Shown in pieces: positions 17,797 through 29,681 of a stretch of 64,000 nt of DNA. This DNA is from Sphingobacteriia bacterium. Lineage in GTDB: Bacteria > Bacteroidota > Bacteroidia > Chitinophagales > Chitinophagaceae. The position numbers and the translations under genes are program-made. Each line of letters begins with the position of its first letter. The first letter of the stretch is position 1. The stretch lies in contig JAFKLS010000018.1 of assembly GCA_017304675.1 (NCBI GenBank), positions 186,001-250,000 on the forward strand, in the 5' to 3' direction. The notes under the pieces are model-generated. The model saw only the letters and a program-made list of their open reading frames with translations, was not told where the DNA came from and made no database searches.

Positions 17797-18258
17797 ATGG
17801 TCAAGATCATACAAAAAATAATCGGTTCGGCACTTTATACAGGTTATTCGCCTTTGTTTCCCGGAACAATATCTTCCTTATTGGTTCTTATAGCTTACCC
17901 TATTATTGGTAAGCTAAATATATTTTTCTTTGTTGGCGGAGTTATTTTTATTATACTGCTAGCTTTGTTTAGTTACCCTTTTTTTAAAAATAGCTATGGA
18001 GAAGATGCTCCTGCTTTTACTCTGGATGAAGTATTGGCAACCTATATTTTATTATGGTTGATTGAACCTTTAAAACTCAATTTAATAGCCGCCTTTATTT
18101 TGTGGCGATTGTTAGATATATTTAAACCATTAGGTATAAAAAAAGTCGATAACATAAAAAATATTTCTGGAGTTATGCTCGATGATATATTGGCTGTAGC
18201 ATATACAATAGGAATAAGCGAACTAATTACCTTTGCCAATGATAAATTTCTCTTTTAA
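17797..18258 (+). CDS. pgpA: Phosphatidylglycerophosphatase A
   Basis: Dephosphorylates phosphatidylglycerophosphate to phosphatidylglycerol in the inner membrane. 153 aa with about four membrane helices. Family signatures are GTGYSP-like TGYSPLFPGTISSLL at the N-terminus, the acidic FTLDEVLATY segment, and RLLDIFKPLGIKKVDNI followed by GVMLDDILA. It is 29 bp behind pgsA and overlaps the next gene by 20 bp, so the three are probably one transcript. Confidence 0.88.
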   Translation: MVKIIQKIIGSALYTGYSPLFPGTISSLLVLIAYPIIGKLNIFFFVGGVIFIILLALFSYPFFKNSYGEDAPAFTLDEVLATYILLWLIEPLKLNLIAAFILWRLLDIFKPLGIKKVDNIKNISGVMLDDILAVAYTIGISELITFANDKFLF

Positions 18259-19522
18259 AAAAATTATTAATTCATTACTACTTTTTGCACTTGTATTAAC
18301 ATTCATATATTCATTTGTTCTATCATATAAAATAACACAGGAATCTATTGGATTAGATTTTGCGATTAGATTGAATGGTTTGAAAAGAATTATTAATAAT
18401 GAAAACGGCTATTATATTTTACAGAAAAATGATACAATATTAACAAGATTAACTTCAACACCATTTTTGACAAGGCTGCATCAGCCACTTCTAAAAATAT
18501 CTTATTGCGACTCTAGGCTAATATTCTGGGTTATTCAAAATATATTATTTGTATCTGCATTGATTTTATTATTTTTTTCATTTAAAGAAAAATTGAAAAA
18601 AAAACTAACCTATACAATGTTAACTGGAATTCTTTTTTCTTTATCAAATAATTGGTATATGCATATCGACAGAGGTCAGGTGTATATTCTTTTTGTGTTC
18701 CTTAGTTGCTTCATTTTTTTTATTCTAAAAAAATCAAAAAAAATAAATATAATATTGCCTTTGCTATTATTTTTCTTTCTTGTAAGGCCTATTTCTTTTG
18801 TCTATGCATTTTTGTTTAGAAAAAAATCTTCATTTAGCATAAGTTTAATCATTATTTGTTTCGCAGTACTCATAATAAACATATCCACAAACGAAAAATA
18901 TAGCCAATGGATGTATTATTTTAAAAGCATGTCTATGTATGCTAAAGAAGTTCCAAATTCACTTCTCAAAAAAAAATTTGCAAAAATAAACGATGCTGTT
19001 TATCTGGATTCCAGCGATTGTTCAAAGGGTTTAAAGATTCATGAGAATTATAATTCAGGGTGTATACAAAGTGTTCAGCTTTATTTAGGAAAATTAAAAA
19101 TCATAATTTCGCAATCTAGTTTTTTTACTTGTGCGATAATTATCCTATGGATTCTCTCATTAATTGCCGAAAGTAAAATCATTAAAGAAAATGACGTGAA
19201 TAGAAAATTTCTATTAGTGTACATTTTGTATTTAATTACGGAGTTATTAATACCCGCGCCAAGATATGGTTACTATATAATTGAATGGCTACCCATTGGT
19301 TATATTATTTTCGCTAGTGGCAGAAAATATCAAATGGTACTTTTCGGCTTTGGAATAGGGCTAAATAATTATTTTATCGCTAGCCACTTTACTCACTATT
19401 TACATATGGTATATATATGTAGTAGTTGTTTGATGGCTACATCTGCCGTTTTCTATTTATCAGATTTTGAATATCCTTACATTTTAAGAAAAAATCATTC
19501 GAAAATATTCAATAAACATTAG
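18239..19522 (+). CDS. GT87-like (DUF2029) integral membrane glycosyltransferase
   Basis: About 428 aa from the ATG at 18239, with around ten hydrophobic segments. An early GLDFAIRLNGLKR loop contains an acidic residue, and DRGQVYILFVF resembles the RxGQxN/Y motif of GT87/DUF2029 proteins. These transfer hexoses from polyprenyl-phosphate donors at the outer face of the membrane. The coding region is more A+T-rich and Ile/Lys/Phe-rich than pgpA, with which it overlaps. The sugar and acceptor are unknown, and the family call rests on weak motifs. It is convergent with the sulfatase-like gene, 4 bp away. Confidence 0.55.
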   Translation: MINFSFKKIINSLLLFALVLTFIYSFVLSYKITQESIGLDFAIRLNGLKRIINNENGYYILQKNDTILTRLTSTPFLTRLHQPLLKISYCDSRLIFWVIQNILFVSALILLFFSFKEKLKKKLTYTMLTGILFSLSNNWYMHIDRGQVYILFVFLSCFIFFILKKSKKINIILPLLLFFFLVRPISFVYAFLFRKKSSFSISLIIICFAVLIINISTNEKYSQWMYYFKSMSMYAKEVPNSLLKKKFAKINDAVYLDSSDCSKGLKIHENYNSGCIQSVQLYLGKLKIIISQSSFFTCAIIILWILSLIAESKIIKENDVNRKFLLVYILYLITELLIPAPRYGYYIIEWLPIGYIIFASGRKYQMVLFGFGIGLNNYFIASHFTHYLHMVYICSSCLMATSAVFYLSDFEYPYILRKNHSKIFNKH

Positions 19523-19526
19523 TTTT

Positions 19527-20933
19527 TTATTTCTTTGAAAGTTGAATGTATGGTACATATTGTTGATTAAAAAAAGTTCGATTTTGTTCAGAAATATATG
19601 GTGGTGCATGATCTCCTACTATTAAAACTTTATCCCAAAATTTCTCTTTAGCAATCTTTGTTATAAAATAATCCACTTCATTAAAAACCCTTATAAGCTG
19701 GGGCCTTACAATTGCGTTATATTCCAGCACACTTTTAACAAAGGCAGTATTAGTATTTTGTAGTAAACTATCCTTTCTAAAATAAGGAAGATGTGTATTG
19801 ACTGTTAACAGGTAGGCGAATACTTTAGAATATTTTGCAGATTCTTTGTTTAAAAAATCAAATGCCCGTTCATCATACACTCCGCTAAACGCACCATCTT
19901 TATCTGTTTCCGTAATGCCTCCTTTACGCTGCAATTCTTCTTTGAAGTAACTATTTTGAATACCTATATTTTTCCACCAAACATTTCTTTTAAACATGTA
20001 TTTTGAGAATGAATGCACTCCAATTGTTAAGTAGCCTTGTTTTGCTTTCTTATCAAACAAAGAGGAGTCTGCATAACAAGAATGTTTATTTAAGTAATAA
20101 TTATAAGCGCCAAGCTGATTCAAAAACTCCCGCAACTCGGCATTGGTAGTAGACCCATTAAATTCAGTAGAGTCGAAGTGGATTTTATAATTCGAGGTCA
20201 AAGCGCTATCGTATTTTTTAAAAAAATTGACATATGGAAACTGCTTCAATAGCCCCCAGGATTCAACAATAATAATTAGCTCTTTATTTGAGCTATCAGC
20301 TTTCACTCCTGTGCCTACAAAAAAATTTTGTGCTGCAGATCCCTGCTGAAAAAAAGTTTTAGGCTTTTCATCAGATACCATGTACATTTTCTCAAGATTA
20401 TAAATAAACATTACCGATGAGCCGCAGATGTTTATTCTTGAAAATTTTTTATCGTTAAGCATATTAGTATTGGTTCCGTTCAAAACATCACTTCCGGTTA
20501 GCAGAGCCAGTATTATTATGCAATACACAAAAAAATTCATTGCAGAAACCTTACATATATATTGTTTATACACAACATACAGCATTGCGCCTAGAAAGGC
20601 TGCCACCAAAAGGGCGGAGATAATAATAAGGCCAAACGAATGGTGGAATTTTAAATACCGCAAATTTTGTAACGCTTCAATAGGGGTAAAATAAAATAAA
20701 GAGGACTGGTAAACCAATAGGTCGAAGGCAAACAGGAGAAGAAAAGATAACACATATAATACAAAAGGGAGCCTGAAAACAAGAAGCAGGAGTAAAATGT
20801 TATATTCAATGAGAAAAAGAGGTCTTTGTGTATTAAAATAAACAGAGAGAAAGTAAAGAAGTACATTTAATACATTGGCATATAGGAATACTACTAAAAA
20901 TTCTTTTATAGGTTTATATGAAAAGATTGACAT
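19527..20933 (-). CDS. LtaS-like sulfatase-fold phosphoglycerol/phosphoethanolamine transferase
   Basis: 468 aa. Four or five N-terminal membrane helices (about 8-150) precede an extracytoplasmic alkaline-phosphatase-fold domain. Visible active-site elements are IIIVESWG (metal-binding Glu), FNGSTTNAEL (candidate nucleophile Thr), and LTVNTHLPYF and LIVGDHAPPY (metal-binding His and Asp-His). Proteins of this group move phosphoglycerol from phosphatidylglycerol, or phosphoethanolamine, onto glycans. The pgsA-pgpA pair nearby is in keeping with the first, but that is inference. Confidence 0.72.
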   Translation of the reverse strand: MSIFSYKPIKEFLVVFLYANVLNVLLYFLSVYFNTQRPLFLIEYNILLLLLVFRLPFVLYVLSFLLLFAFDLLVYQSSLFYFTPIEALQNLRYLKFHHSFGLIIISALLVAAFLGAMLYVVYKQYICKVSAMNFFVYCIIILALLTGSDVLNGTNTNMLNDKKFSRINICGSSVMFIYNLEKMYMVSDEKPKTFFQQGSAAQNFFVGTGVKADSSNKELIIIVESWGLLKQFPYVNFFKKYDSALTSNYKIHFDSTEFNGSTTNAELREFLNQLGAYNYYLNKHSCYADSSLFDKKAKQGYLTIGVHSFSKYMFKRNVWWKNIGIQNSYFKEELQRKGGITETDKDGAFSGVYDERAFDFLNKESAKYSKVFAYLLTVNTHLPYFRKDSLLQNTNTAFVKSVLEYNAIVRPQLIRVFNEVDYFITKIAKEKFWDKVLIVGDHAPPYISEQNRTFFNQQYVPYIQLSKK

Positions 20934-20950
20934 GATTTTTTCTAAGGTAT

Positions 20951-20983
20951 AAAAAATAAGGTAGTCTGTGATTAGACTACCTT
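20951..20983 (-). terminator. Terminator of atpD-atpC
   Basis: On the minus strand a perfect 10-bp stem (AAGGTAGTCT and its complement) with a 6-nt loop is followed by a T-run. It lies about 30 bp past the atpC stop. Seen in sequence. Confidence 0.88.
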
Positions 20984-21011
20984 AGAATTGAATAGATTAA
21001 AAGTGTGCTTA

Positions 21012-21260
21012 TTATATTGCTCCTTCTACCAATACTGTTACTTTATTATTTAATACTTCTACAAACCCTCCCTGTATGCTAAAATGCTCTAAAGCCGAAC
21101 TTTTATCTTTTAATATCTTGATATTTCCTTTCCCTAAAGCACTTACCAATGGAGCATGTTTATCCAGTACTTCAAACAAACCCGTAATACCAGGTAATTG
21201 AACACCGTAAACCTCTCCGCTGAATAATTTTTTTTCAGGTGTTAATATTTCTACTGTCAT
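21012..21260 (-). CDS. atpC: ATP synthase F1 epsilon subunit
   Basis: 82 aa, the short form made of the N-terminal beta-sandwich only, as is usual in Bacteroidota. VEILTPEKKLFSGEVYGVQLPG and LDKHAPLVSALGKG are the typical signatures, and SIQGGFVEVLNNKVTVL ends the domain. The helical C-terminal hairpin of long epsilon subunits is absent. It follows atpD, with a small GC hairpin between them. Confidence 0.94.
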   Translation of the reverse strand: MTVEILTPEKKLFSGEVYGVQLPGITGLFEVLDKHAPLVSALGKGNIKILKDKSSALEHFSIQGGFVEVLNNKVTVLVEGAI

Positions 21261-21269
21261 AAGCCCCTG

Positions 21270-21282
21270 CCCCCAAAGGGGG
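21270..21282 (-). repeat. GC hairpin just before atpC
   Basis: CCCCC-TTT-GGGGG on the minus strand, 9 nt before the atpC ATG. It is conspicuous in this A+T-rich intergenic space. No T-tract follows directly, so it could modulate translation or protect RNA rather than terminate. Confidence 0.5.
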
Positions 21283-21342
21283 ATTTTATTGTAAAAAAAC
21301 TTGATTGCGCATTACAAACCTTTCTCCCTTTTACAGGATGGT

Positions 21343-22947
<1,605 letters not shown>

Positions 22948-23011
22948 CTATTCCACTTATAATAAATGTAGCCCTAAGGTTAAGTTTAACAAACTCATTA
23001 CCAGATACTTT

Positions 23012-23032
23012 TTATTATATTTAGTATAATAA
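23012..23032 (+). repeat. Inverted repeat before ppk2
   Basis: TTATTATA and TATAATAA arms separated by 5 nt, ending 9 nt before the ppk2 ATG. Pure A/T, so it may be chance or a weak operator. A near-match to the -7 box (TACTTTTT) overlaps its left side. Confidence 0.35.
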
Positions 23033-23041
23033 AACCCATAT

Positions 23042-23956
23042 ATGAGCATTCAGGAAACATTCAGAAAATATACAGCCACTTTAAAAGCCCGCCCCGGCAA
23101 GCGTATTTCATTAAAAAAGGATTTTAAGACAGATTATCCCAGGAAAATTTTTAAGGCAGCAAAGAAAGAAGGGGAATTGTTATTGCAAGAGGGTATAAAA
23201 AACCTGGCTAAGTTGCAGGATAAATTATATGCGCATGACCAATATAGTGTTTTGATTGTGTTACAAGCAATGGATGCTGCCGGAAAAGATGGCGCTATTA
23301 AACATGTAATGACCGGATTAAACCCTCAGGGTGTAAAAGTAACGAGCTTTAAAACACCGAGCAGCGAAGAGTTGGATCATGATTATTTATGGCGGCACTA
23401 TAAAGCCTTGCCTTCCCGTGGTGAGATTGGTATATTTAATCGTTCACATTACGAAAATGTTTTAGTTACCAGGGTGCACCCAGAATTTATTTTAAATGAA
23501 AGCCTTCCCGGTGTGCAGTCTCTTAAAGATATAGACCATTCTTTTTGGGCAAATCGATATAAACAAATCAATCATTTTGAAAAAACACTTTATGAAAACG
23601 GAACAGTGATTTTAAAATTTTTTCTTCATGTGTCTAAGAAGGAGCAAAAAAAGAGGTTTTTAGAAAGAATTGAAGATCCTACAAAAAACTGGAAGTTTTC
23701 TGTAGCCGATATACAGGAGAGGATGCACTGGGATGCTTATCAGAAGGCTTATGAAGAAATGATTGCTGCAACTTCTACCGAGTATGCTCCCTGGTTCGTT
23801 CTGCCCGCAGATGATAAATGGTTTACTCGTATATGCCTGGCCGATATTGTGTACAAAGAATTTGAAAAATTAAACCTTACCTACCCGGAAGTTTCAGAAG
23901 AGCAAAAAAAGAAATTACAGGAAGCTAAACGAATATTATTAAAAGAGAAGGAATAG
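23042..23956 (+). CDS. ppk2: Polyphosphate kinase 2 family protein
   Basis: Transfers phosphate from polyphosphate to nucleoside mono- or diphosphates, or the reverse. It is 304 aa, a single PPK2 domain. Walker A is AMDAAGKDG (about 76-84), Walker B/lid is GIFNRSHYENVLVTRVHPE (about 130-148), and KNWKFSVADIQER is the following family signature. The length and the DHDYLWRH segment suit the class that acts on AMP/ADP (often called class III), but class assignment needs a tree. It is divergent from atpD. Confidence 0.92.
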   Translation: MSIQETFRKYTATLKARPGKRISLKKDFKTDYPRKIFKAAKKEGELLLQEGIKNLAKLQDKLYAHDQYSVLIVLQAMDAAGKDGAIKHVMTGLNPQGVKVTSFKTPSSEELDHDYLWRHYKALPSRGEIGIFNRSHYENVLVTRVHPEFILNESLPGVQSLKDIDHSFWANRYKQINHFEKTLYENGTVILKFFLHVSKKEQKKRFLERIEDPTKNWKFSVADIQERMHWDAYQKAYEEMIAATSTEYAPWFVLPADDKWFTRICLADIVYKEFEKLNLTYPEVSEEQKKKLQEAKRILLKEKE

Positions 23957-23962
23957 GTACAT

Positions 23963-24478
23963 TTATTCAATTTCAACAATCATTTCTATTTCTACTGCCA
24001 TATTCATTGGCAAAGCAGCCATACCTACAGCGGAACGGGCATGTTTTCCCTTTTCGCCAAACACTTCTACCAACAAATCAGAAAATCCATTAATTACTTT
24101 AGGTTGATCGTAAAAAGTATCAGCAGAGTTTACCATCCCTAAAACTTTTACTATTCTTTTCACTTTGTTCAGATCTCCTAAATAATCTTTTAAAACCGCC
24201 ATTTGCACAAGAGCAGTTATACGGGCAGCTTCATAGCCCTGTTCCAGCGAAAGTTCTTTTCCAAGTTTTCCGGTAATATATTGTCCGTTCTTTTGCAATG
24301 GCCCTTTTCCTGACAGAAAAAGTAAATTACCGGTTCTTACTACATTCACATAATTAGCAACCGGTTTTGTAACCAGGGGAAATTCTATATTCTTCAATTT
24401 TAAATTCTCTTCGGGATTTTGAGCCTGAGAAAAGAAACAAATTCCCAAACATAGTATTGATAAAAAAAAGTTCTTCAT
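23963..24478 (-). CDS. Exported RidA-family (YjgF/YER057c/UK114) protein
   Basis: 171 aa with a clear signal peptide (MKNFFLSILCLGICFFSQAQ) followed by a RidA-like domain. The Arg typical of the imine-binding site is in KHARSAVGMAALP, and the end MAVEIEMIVEIE is typical. Canonical RidA is cytoplasmic and hydrolyses reactive enamines. An exported version is a different subgroup with unknown substrate. It starts 3 bp past glpF on the same strand and is probably the last gene of the glycerol operon. Confidence 0.82.
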   Translation of the reverse strand: MKNFFLSILCLGICFFSQAQNPEENLKLKNIEFPLVTKPVANYVNVVRTGNLLFLSGKGPLQKNGQYITGKLGKELSLEQGYEAARITALVQMAVLKDYLGDLNKVKRIVKVLGMVNSADTFYDQPKVINGFSDLLVEVFGEKGKHARSAVGMAALPMNMAVEIEMIVEIE

Positions 24479-24481
24479 TTT

Positions 24482-25183
24482 CTATAACATTGAAAACAGG
24501 AAAGCAGCTAAAGAGGCTCCAGCTATGGGGCCGAGAACAGGTACCCAGCTATAGCCCCAGTTACCCGATCCTTTGCCTTTAATTGGTAAAATGGTATACG
24601 CTATGCGTGGCCCTAAGTCTCTCGCCGGGTTAATAGCATAACCGGTAGGGCCACCCAAACTTAATCCTATGCCCAATACGATAAAAGAAACGGGCAAAGC
24701 TTTTAAAGCGCCAATGGCGCTTTCAGGAGCCGTTAATTTTAGTACGGCGAATAGTAATACAAACGTTGCAATAGCTTCGGTAATAAAGTTACCAACACTG
24801 TTTTTTATAGCAGGGGCTGTACAAAATACGGCAAGTTGTAAAGAGGGGTCTTCTGTTGCATTGAAATGATGGTAATAAGCCAGCCATACCAAAATGGCCC
24901 CTACAATTGCACCAACCATTTGAGCTGCAATATAAACAGGTACATCGGCCCAGGAGATTTTATGCAATATTGCCAGAGCAATAGTAACTGCGGGATTTAA
25001 ATGAGAACCACTTTCTGCAGATGCAAAAACACCAACAAAAACAGCCATTGCCCAGCCCATAGTAATTACAATCCACCCGCTCCCGTTACCTTTTGTTTTA
25101 TGTAAAACTACGTTGGCCACTACACCACAGCCCAACGTTATGAGCAGGGCCATACCAATTAATTCAGATAAAAAAATATTCAT
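24482..25183 (-). CDS. glpF: Glycerol facilitator/aquaglyceroporin
   Basis: Inner-membrane MIP channel of 233 aa with six membrane helices. Both pore motifs are present: NPAVTIAL in SGSHLNPAV, and NPARDLGPR. The Asp after NPAR is the mark of glycerol-type rather than water-only channels. Being in a glpK-glpD-glpF series supports glycerol uptake. Confidence 0.93.
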   Translation of the reverse strand: MNIFLSELIGMALLITLGCGVVANVVLHKTKGNGSGWIVITMGWAMAVFVGVFASAESGSHLNPAVTIALAILHKISWADVPVYIAAQMVGAIVGAILVWLAYYHHFNATEDPSLQLAVFCTAPAIKNSVGNFITEAIATFVLLFAVLKLTAPESAIGALKALPVSFIVLGIGLSLGGPTGYAINPARDLGPRIAYTILPIKGKGSGNWGYSWVPVLGPIAGASLAAFLFSML

Positions 25184-25205
25184 GCAAGCAATTTATAGTA
25201 TCAAT

Positions 25206-26699
25206 TTAAGAAAGTAAATATTGCCGGGCAAGTGTTTGAAAAGAAATAATTTGTTCTTCTCTCCACTCATCAGTTTGTACACGTTCTTTTTGTAACAATA
25301 ATGCTACAACAGGAGCTGCTTCCATGGCAGCTTTGGCATCCAGGAACAATAAACGCATCCTTCTTGCCAGAATATCTTCAACGGTTAAGGCCATCCCTTT
25401 ACGAATATGGTCTATCACCTCAGAACAGGTATATAAATATTCAGGATGAATTTTTTCAGCAGCATACAGCCCTTCACTTTTTACTGAATAATATTGTATC
25501 GGCAGATTACTTGTTATGCATTTCTTTTTAGGAAGTTTTGCAACAAAGGCTGCATTGTTAACTGCTTCTTCTGCCATTTTACGATAGGTGGTCCATTTAC
25601 CGCCGGTAACAGTTACCAGCCTGCTTTTAGTAACAATGATTGTATGATCTCTAGATAAAAGTGATGTGCTTTTACCCGGCGATGAGCGTATTAATGGCCT
25701 AAGCCCTGCAAAAACACTCAACACATCTTTTTTTTGTATGGCCCGTGCATTATACTTATTAAAATGATGTATTAAAAAATCAACTTCGTCTTCCAATGCC
25801 TTCGGTTCTTCAATAATCCCGGCAACGGGTGTATCTGTAGTACCAATAACCACTTTATTATGCCATGGAACGGCAAATAAGACCCTGCCATCTTCGGTTT
25901 TAGGTATCATTAATGCATCTTGTTCAGGAAAGAATTTGCGATCAACAACCAAATGAATACCCTGTGAAGGCATAATGAGTTCGTTGGTATCGGCATCATC
26001 CATTTTTGCAATTGTACCTGCAAAAACGCCTGTAGCATTTATAACCGTTTTACAACGAACCGAATGTTTTTTACGGGAGATGGTATCTTCCAGCACAACA
26101 TTGTCTATAATACCTTTATTTTTTTCAAATGCAATTACATTGCAATAGTTGAGCACACATGCGCCATGTGCAGCTGCAGTAAAAGCCAGGTCTACACATA
26201 ACCTTGCATCATCAAACTGGCCATCGAAATACCGGATACCGCCAAATAATTTCTCCGGTTGTAGCGAAGGTATTTTATCGAGCACCTGTTTCTTAGACAA
26301 TGTTTTTGATTTGCCAACACTTAATTTACCTGCCAGCAGATCGTATAAGGCCAAACCTGCGGTATAGTATATCTTCTCCCAAATACTAAATACAGGTACA
26401 ATGAACGGTTGTATGGAAGTGATGTGTGGTGCATTTTTTAGTAACATCCCTCTTTCGCGCAGGGCTTCCGTCACTAATTTAAAATTACCTTGTGCCAGGT
26501 AACGCACTCCACCATGAATCAGTTTAGTAGAACGACTGGAAGTTCCTTTTCCAAAATCGAATCGCTCTGCCAGTAAAACCTTATATCCTCTTGTTGCCGC
26601 ATCTATGGCAGTACCTAACCCGGTGGCTCCGCCTCCAACAATTACCATATCCCATGTTACAGTTTCAGCAAGTTGCTGCAACATTGCATTCCTGTTCAT
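25206..26699 (-). CDS. glpD: Glycerol-3-phosphate dehydrogenase (FAD)
   Basis: Oxidises glycerol-3-phosphate to dihydroxyacetone phosphate and passes electrons to quinone at the membrane. 497 aa. FAD-binding VGGGATGLGTAIDAATRG (about 21-38) and the signature KGTSSRSTKLIHGGVRYL are both intact. VTGGKWTTYRKMAEE is the C-terminal flavin/substrate region. It lies between glpK and glpF with short gaps. Confidence 0.96.
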   Translation of the reverse strand: MNRNAMLQQLAETVTWDMVIVGGGATGLGTAIDAATRGYKVLLAERFDFGKGTSSRSTKLIHGGVRYLAQGNFKLVTEALRERGMLLKNAPHITSIQPFIVPVFSIWEKIYYTAGLALYDLLAGKLSVGKSKTLSKKQVLDKIPSLQPEKLFGGIRYFDGQFDDARLCVDLAFTAAAHGACVLNYCNVIAFEKNKGIIDNVVLEDTISRKKHSVRCKTVINATGVFAGTIAKMDDADTNELIMPSQGIHLVVDRKFFPEQDALMIPKTEDGRVLFAVPWHNKVVIGTTDTPVAGIIEEPKALEDEVDFLIHHFNKYNARAIQKKDVLSVFAGLRPLIRSSPGKSTSLLSRDHTIIVTKSRLVTVTGGKWTTYRKMAEEAVNNAAFVAKLPKKKCITSNLPIQYYSVKSEGLYAAEKIHPEYLYTCSEVIDHIRKGMALTVEDILARRMRLLFLDAKAAMEAAPVVALLLQKERVQTDEWREEQIISFQTLARQYLLS

Positions 26700-26717
26700 A
26701 TAATAGTTTTATCCGGT

Positions 26718-28217
<1,500 letters not shown>

Positions 28218-28244
28218 TCATGGAAGATAAGTTTTTTATGCATG

Positions 28245-28277
28245 AAAAAATGAAGGCCACCCAAAAGGGTGGCCTTC
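28245..28277 (-). terminator. Terminator of the envC-like gene
   Basis: On the minus strand an 11-bp perfect stem GAAGGCCACCC with a TTTT loop is followed by a T-run. It lies between the envC-like gene and glpK, so the glycerol operon must have its own promoter just after it. Confidence 0.88.
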
Positions 28278-28302
28278 ATACAAATAAATCTATTACACTA
28301 AA

Positions 28303-29634
28303 TTATCTTTGTTTTAACCAGGAAGCAGGATTGATGTATTGATTATTTCCATTCATAACCCTAAACTCTATTTCGCCACTTCCGCTTAAATCTGCAGCAG
28401 CTTTGCCCACAACCGTTCCGGCATTTACTTTTTGCCCCTTCGATACGGATACACCTGTAAGCTTATTGTAAACCGTGAAGTATTTACCGTGCTTTACCAT
28501 TACTGCATCATCATCATCTAAAGGAATAATAGCTGCTACTTCGCCATCGGCAACGCATTTCACATTTGCACCAACCGGCACAGAAATAAAAATACCATCA
28601 TTTACCACACGTATTTTATTTACCTGCTCTACACCAAACTCATGCGTTACTACTCCACCATTTACCGGCCAGGGTAAACGCCCTTTGTTGTTTTCAAAAT
28701 TGATGGATTGGGTGAGCCCTTCAGGAGTAGATTCAAAAACATTATAACTTCTATTGCTGTTACCCATAGAAGCTACACCGGCATTCGGCTCATCGGAACG
28801 GATACCTGTTGAAGTTTTAGGATTGTTATTGACAGTTGGGTTATTAGAAGATGGTGCCGTTTTTTTAGCAGCTGCTTCAGCGGCGGCCTTTGCTTTTCTG
28901 TTTGCTTCGTCTATTTCTCTTTTAATGGCCGCAGCAATTGCTTTATTCAGATCCTGCCTTTGTTTGTCTCTTTTACGTAATTGTGCCTGCACATCTTTTT
29001 CCTGGTCTTTCAATTGTTGGATAACAGCTGCATTTTCTTTTTTGTCCTGTTCCAACGCTTTCAGTTGCACATTTTGTGTTACCAGTACTTGTTTTTTTTC
29101 GTTTTTAGTATTGTTGAGCGTTTCTACGGCCGATTGCAATAATTGTTGTGTTTTATTGATGGTTTCTACTTGTGTTTCGCGGTATTTACGATAACTTTTA
29201 AGATAAGTAAGCCTTGTAACAGCATCGTTAAAGTCTTTTGCAGAAAACAAAAAATTGAGGTACTCATAGCTACCTCTGTTTTTGTAAGCAAAAACAATAC
29301 TTTTTGCATACTGTTGCTTTAACGTGTCCAACTCTTTTTTCAGGCGATAAATCTCTATTTCATCTGTATATAACTGATCATCTACCCTTCTAATCTCTTT
29401 ATTAATGCTATTGATCAGTTGTTCTCTTTTACGGATCTTTGTTTGCACCACTGCCAACTGCTTGAGAGATTGCTTTTTATTTTTACTGATAGACTCCTGC
29501 AGTGCGTTAAGTTCATTAATCTCCTGCTCCAGTAATTTCTTTTGTTTTTGCAAATCTTCCCTTGTTGGCTGCTGTGCATGCAGTACCGAGATGAATAAGA
29601 TGGCAAAAAAGGCGAATAAAATACTTTTTTTCAT
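28303..29634 (-). CDS. EnvC-like murein hydrolase activator (degenerate LytM/M23)
   Basis: 443 aa. A signal peptide (MKKSILFAFFAILFISVLHAQ) precedes long coiled coils (about 25-135 and 150-255) and a Ser/Asn/Pro linker. The C-terminal LytM-fold domain spans about 325-443. The metal ligands of active M23 peptidases are missing: the first His/Asp site reads VVNDGIFISVP and the final HxH reads GEIEFRV. This matches EnvC-type proteins that activate amidases at the division septum instead of cutting themselves. Downstream of the DUF4292 lipoprotein gene, same strand. Confidence 0.86.
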   Translation of the reverse strand: MKKSILFAFFAILFISVLHAQQPTREDLQKQKKLLEQEINELNALQESISKNKKQSLKQLAVVQTKIRKREQLINSINKEIRRVDDQLYTDEIEIYRLKKELDTLKQQYAKSIVFAYKNRGSYEYLNFLFSAKDFNDAVTRLTYLKSYRKYRETQVETINKTQQLLQSAVETLNNTKNEKKQVLVTQNVQLKALEQDKKENAAVIQQLKDQEKDVQAQLRKRDKQRQDLNKAIAAAIKREIDEANRKAKAAAEAAAKKTAPSSNNPTVNNNPKTSTGIRSDEPNAGVASMGNSNRSYNVFESTPEGLTQSINFENNKGRLPWPVNGGVVTHEFGVEQVNKIRVVNDGIFISVPVGANVKCVADGEVAAIIPLDDDDAVMVKHGKYFTVYNKLTGVSVSKGQKVNAGTVVGKAAADLSGSGEIEFRVMNGNNQYINPASWLKQR

Positions 29635-29681
29635 GGAAAGAGAATTAAACCCGATTGCTTAACGCTAAAGATGCATATAAA

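Noticed and set aside
18239..20933. A type IV lipoteichoic acid pathway
   Set aside because: This is a Gram-negative type genome; LtaS-like enzymes here more likely modify periplasmic glycans, so a teichoic acid claim is not warranted.
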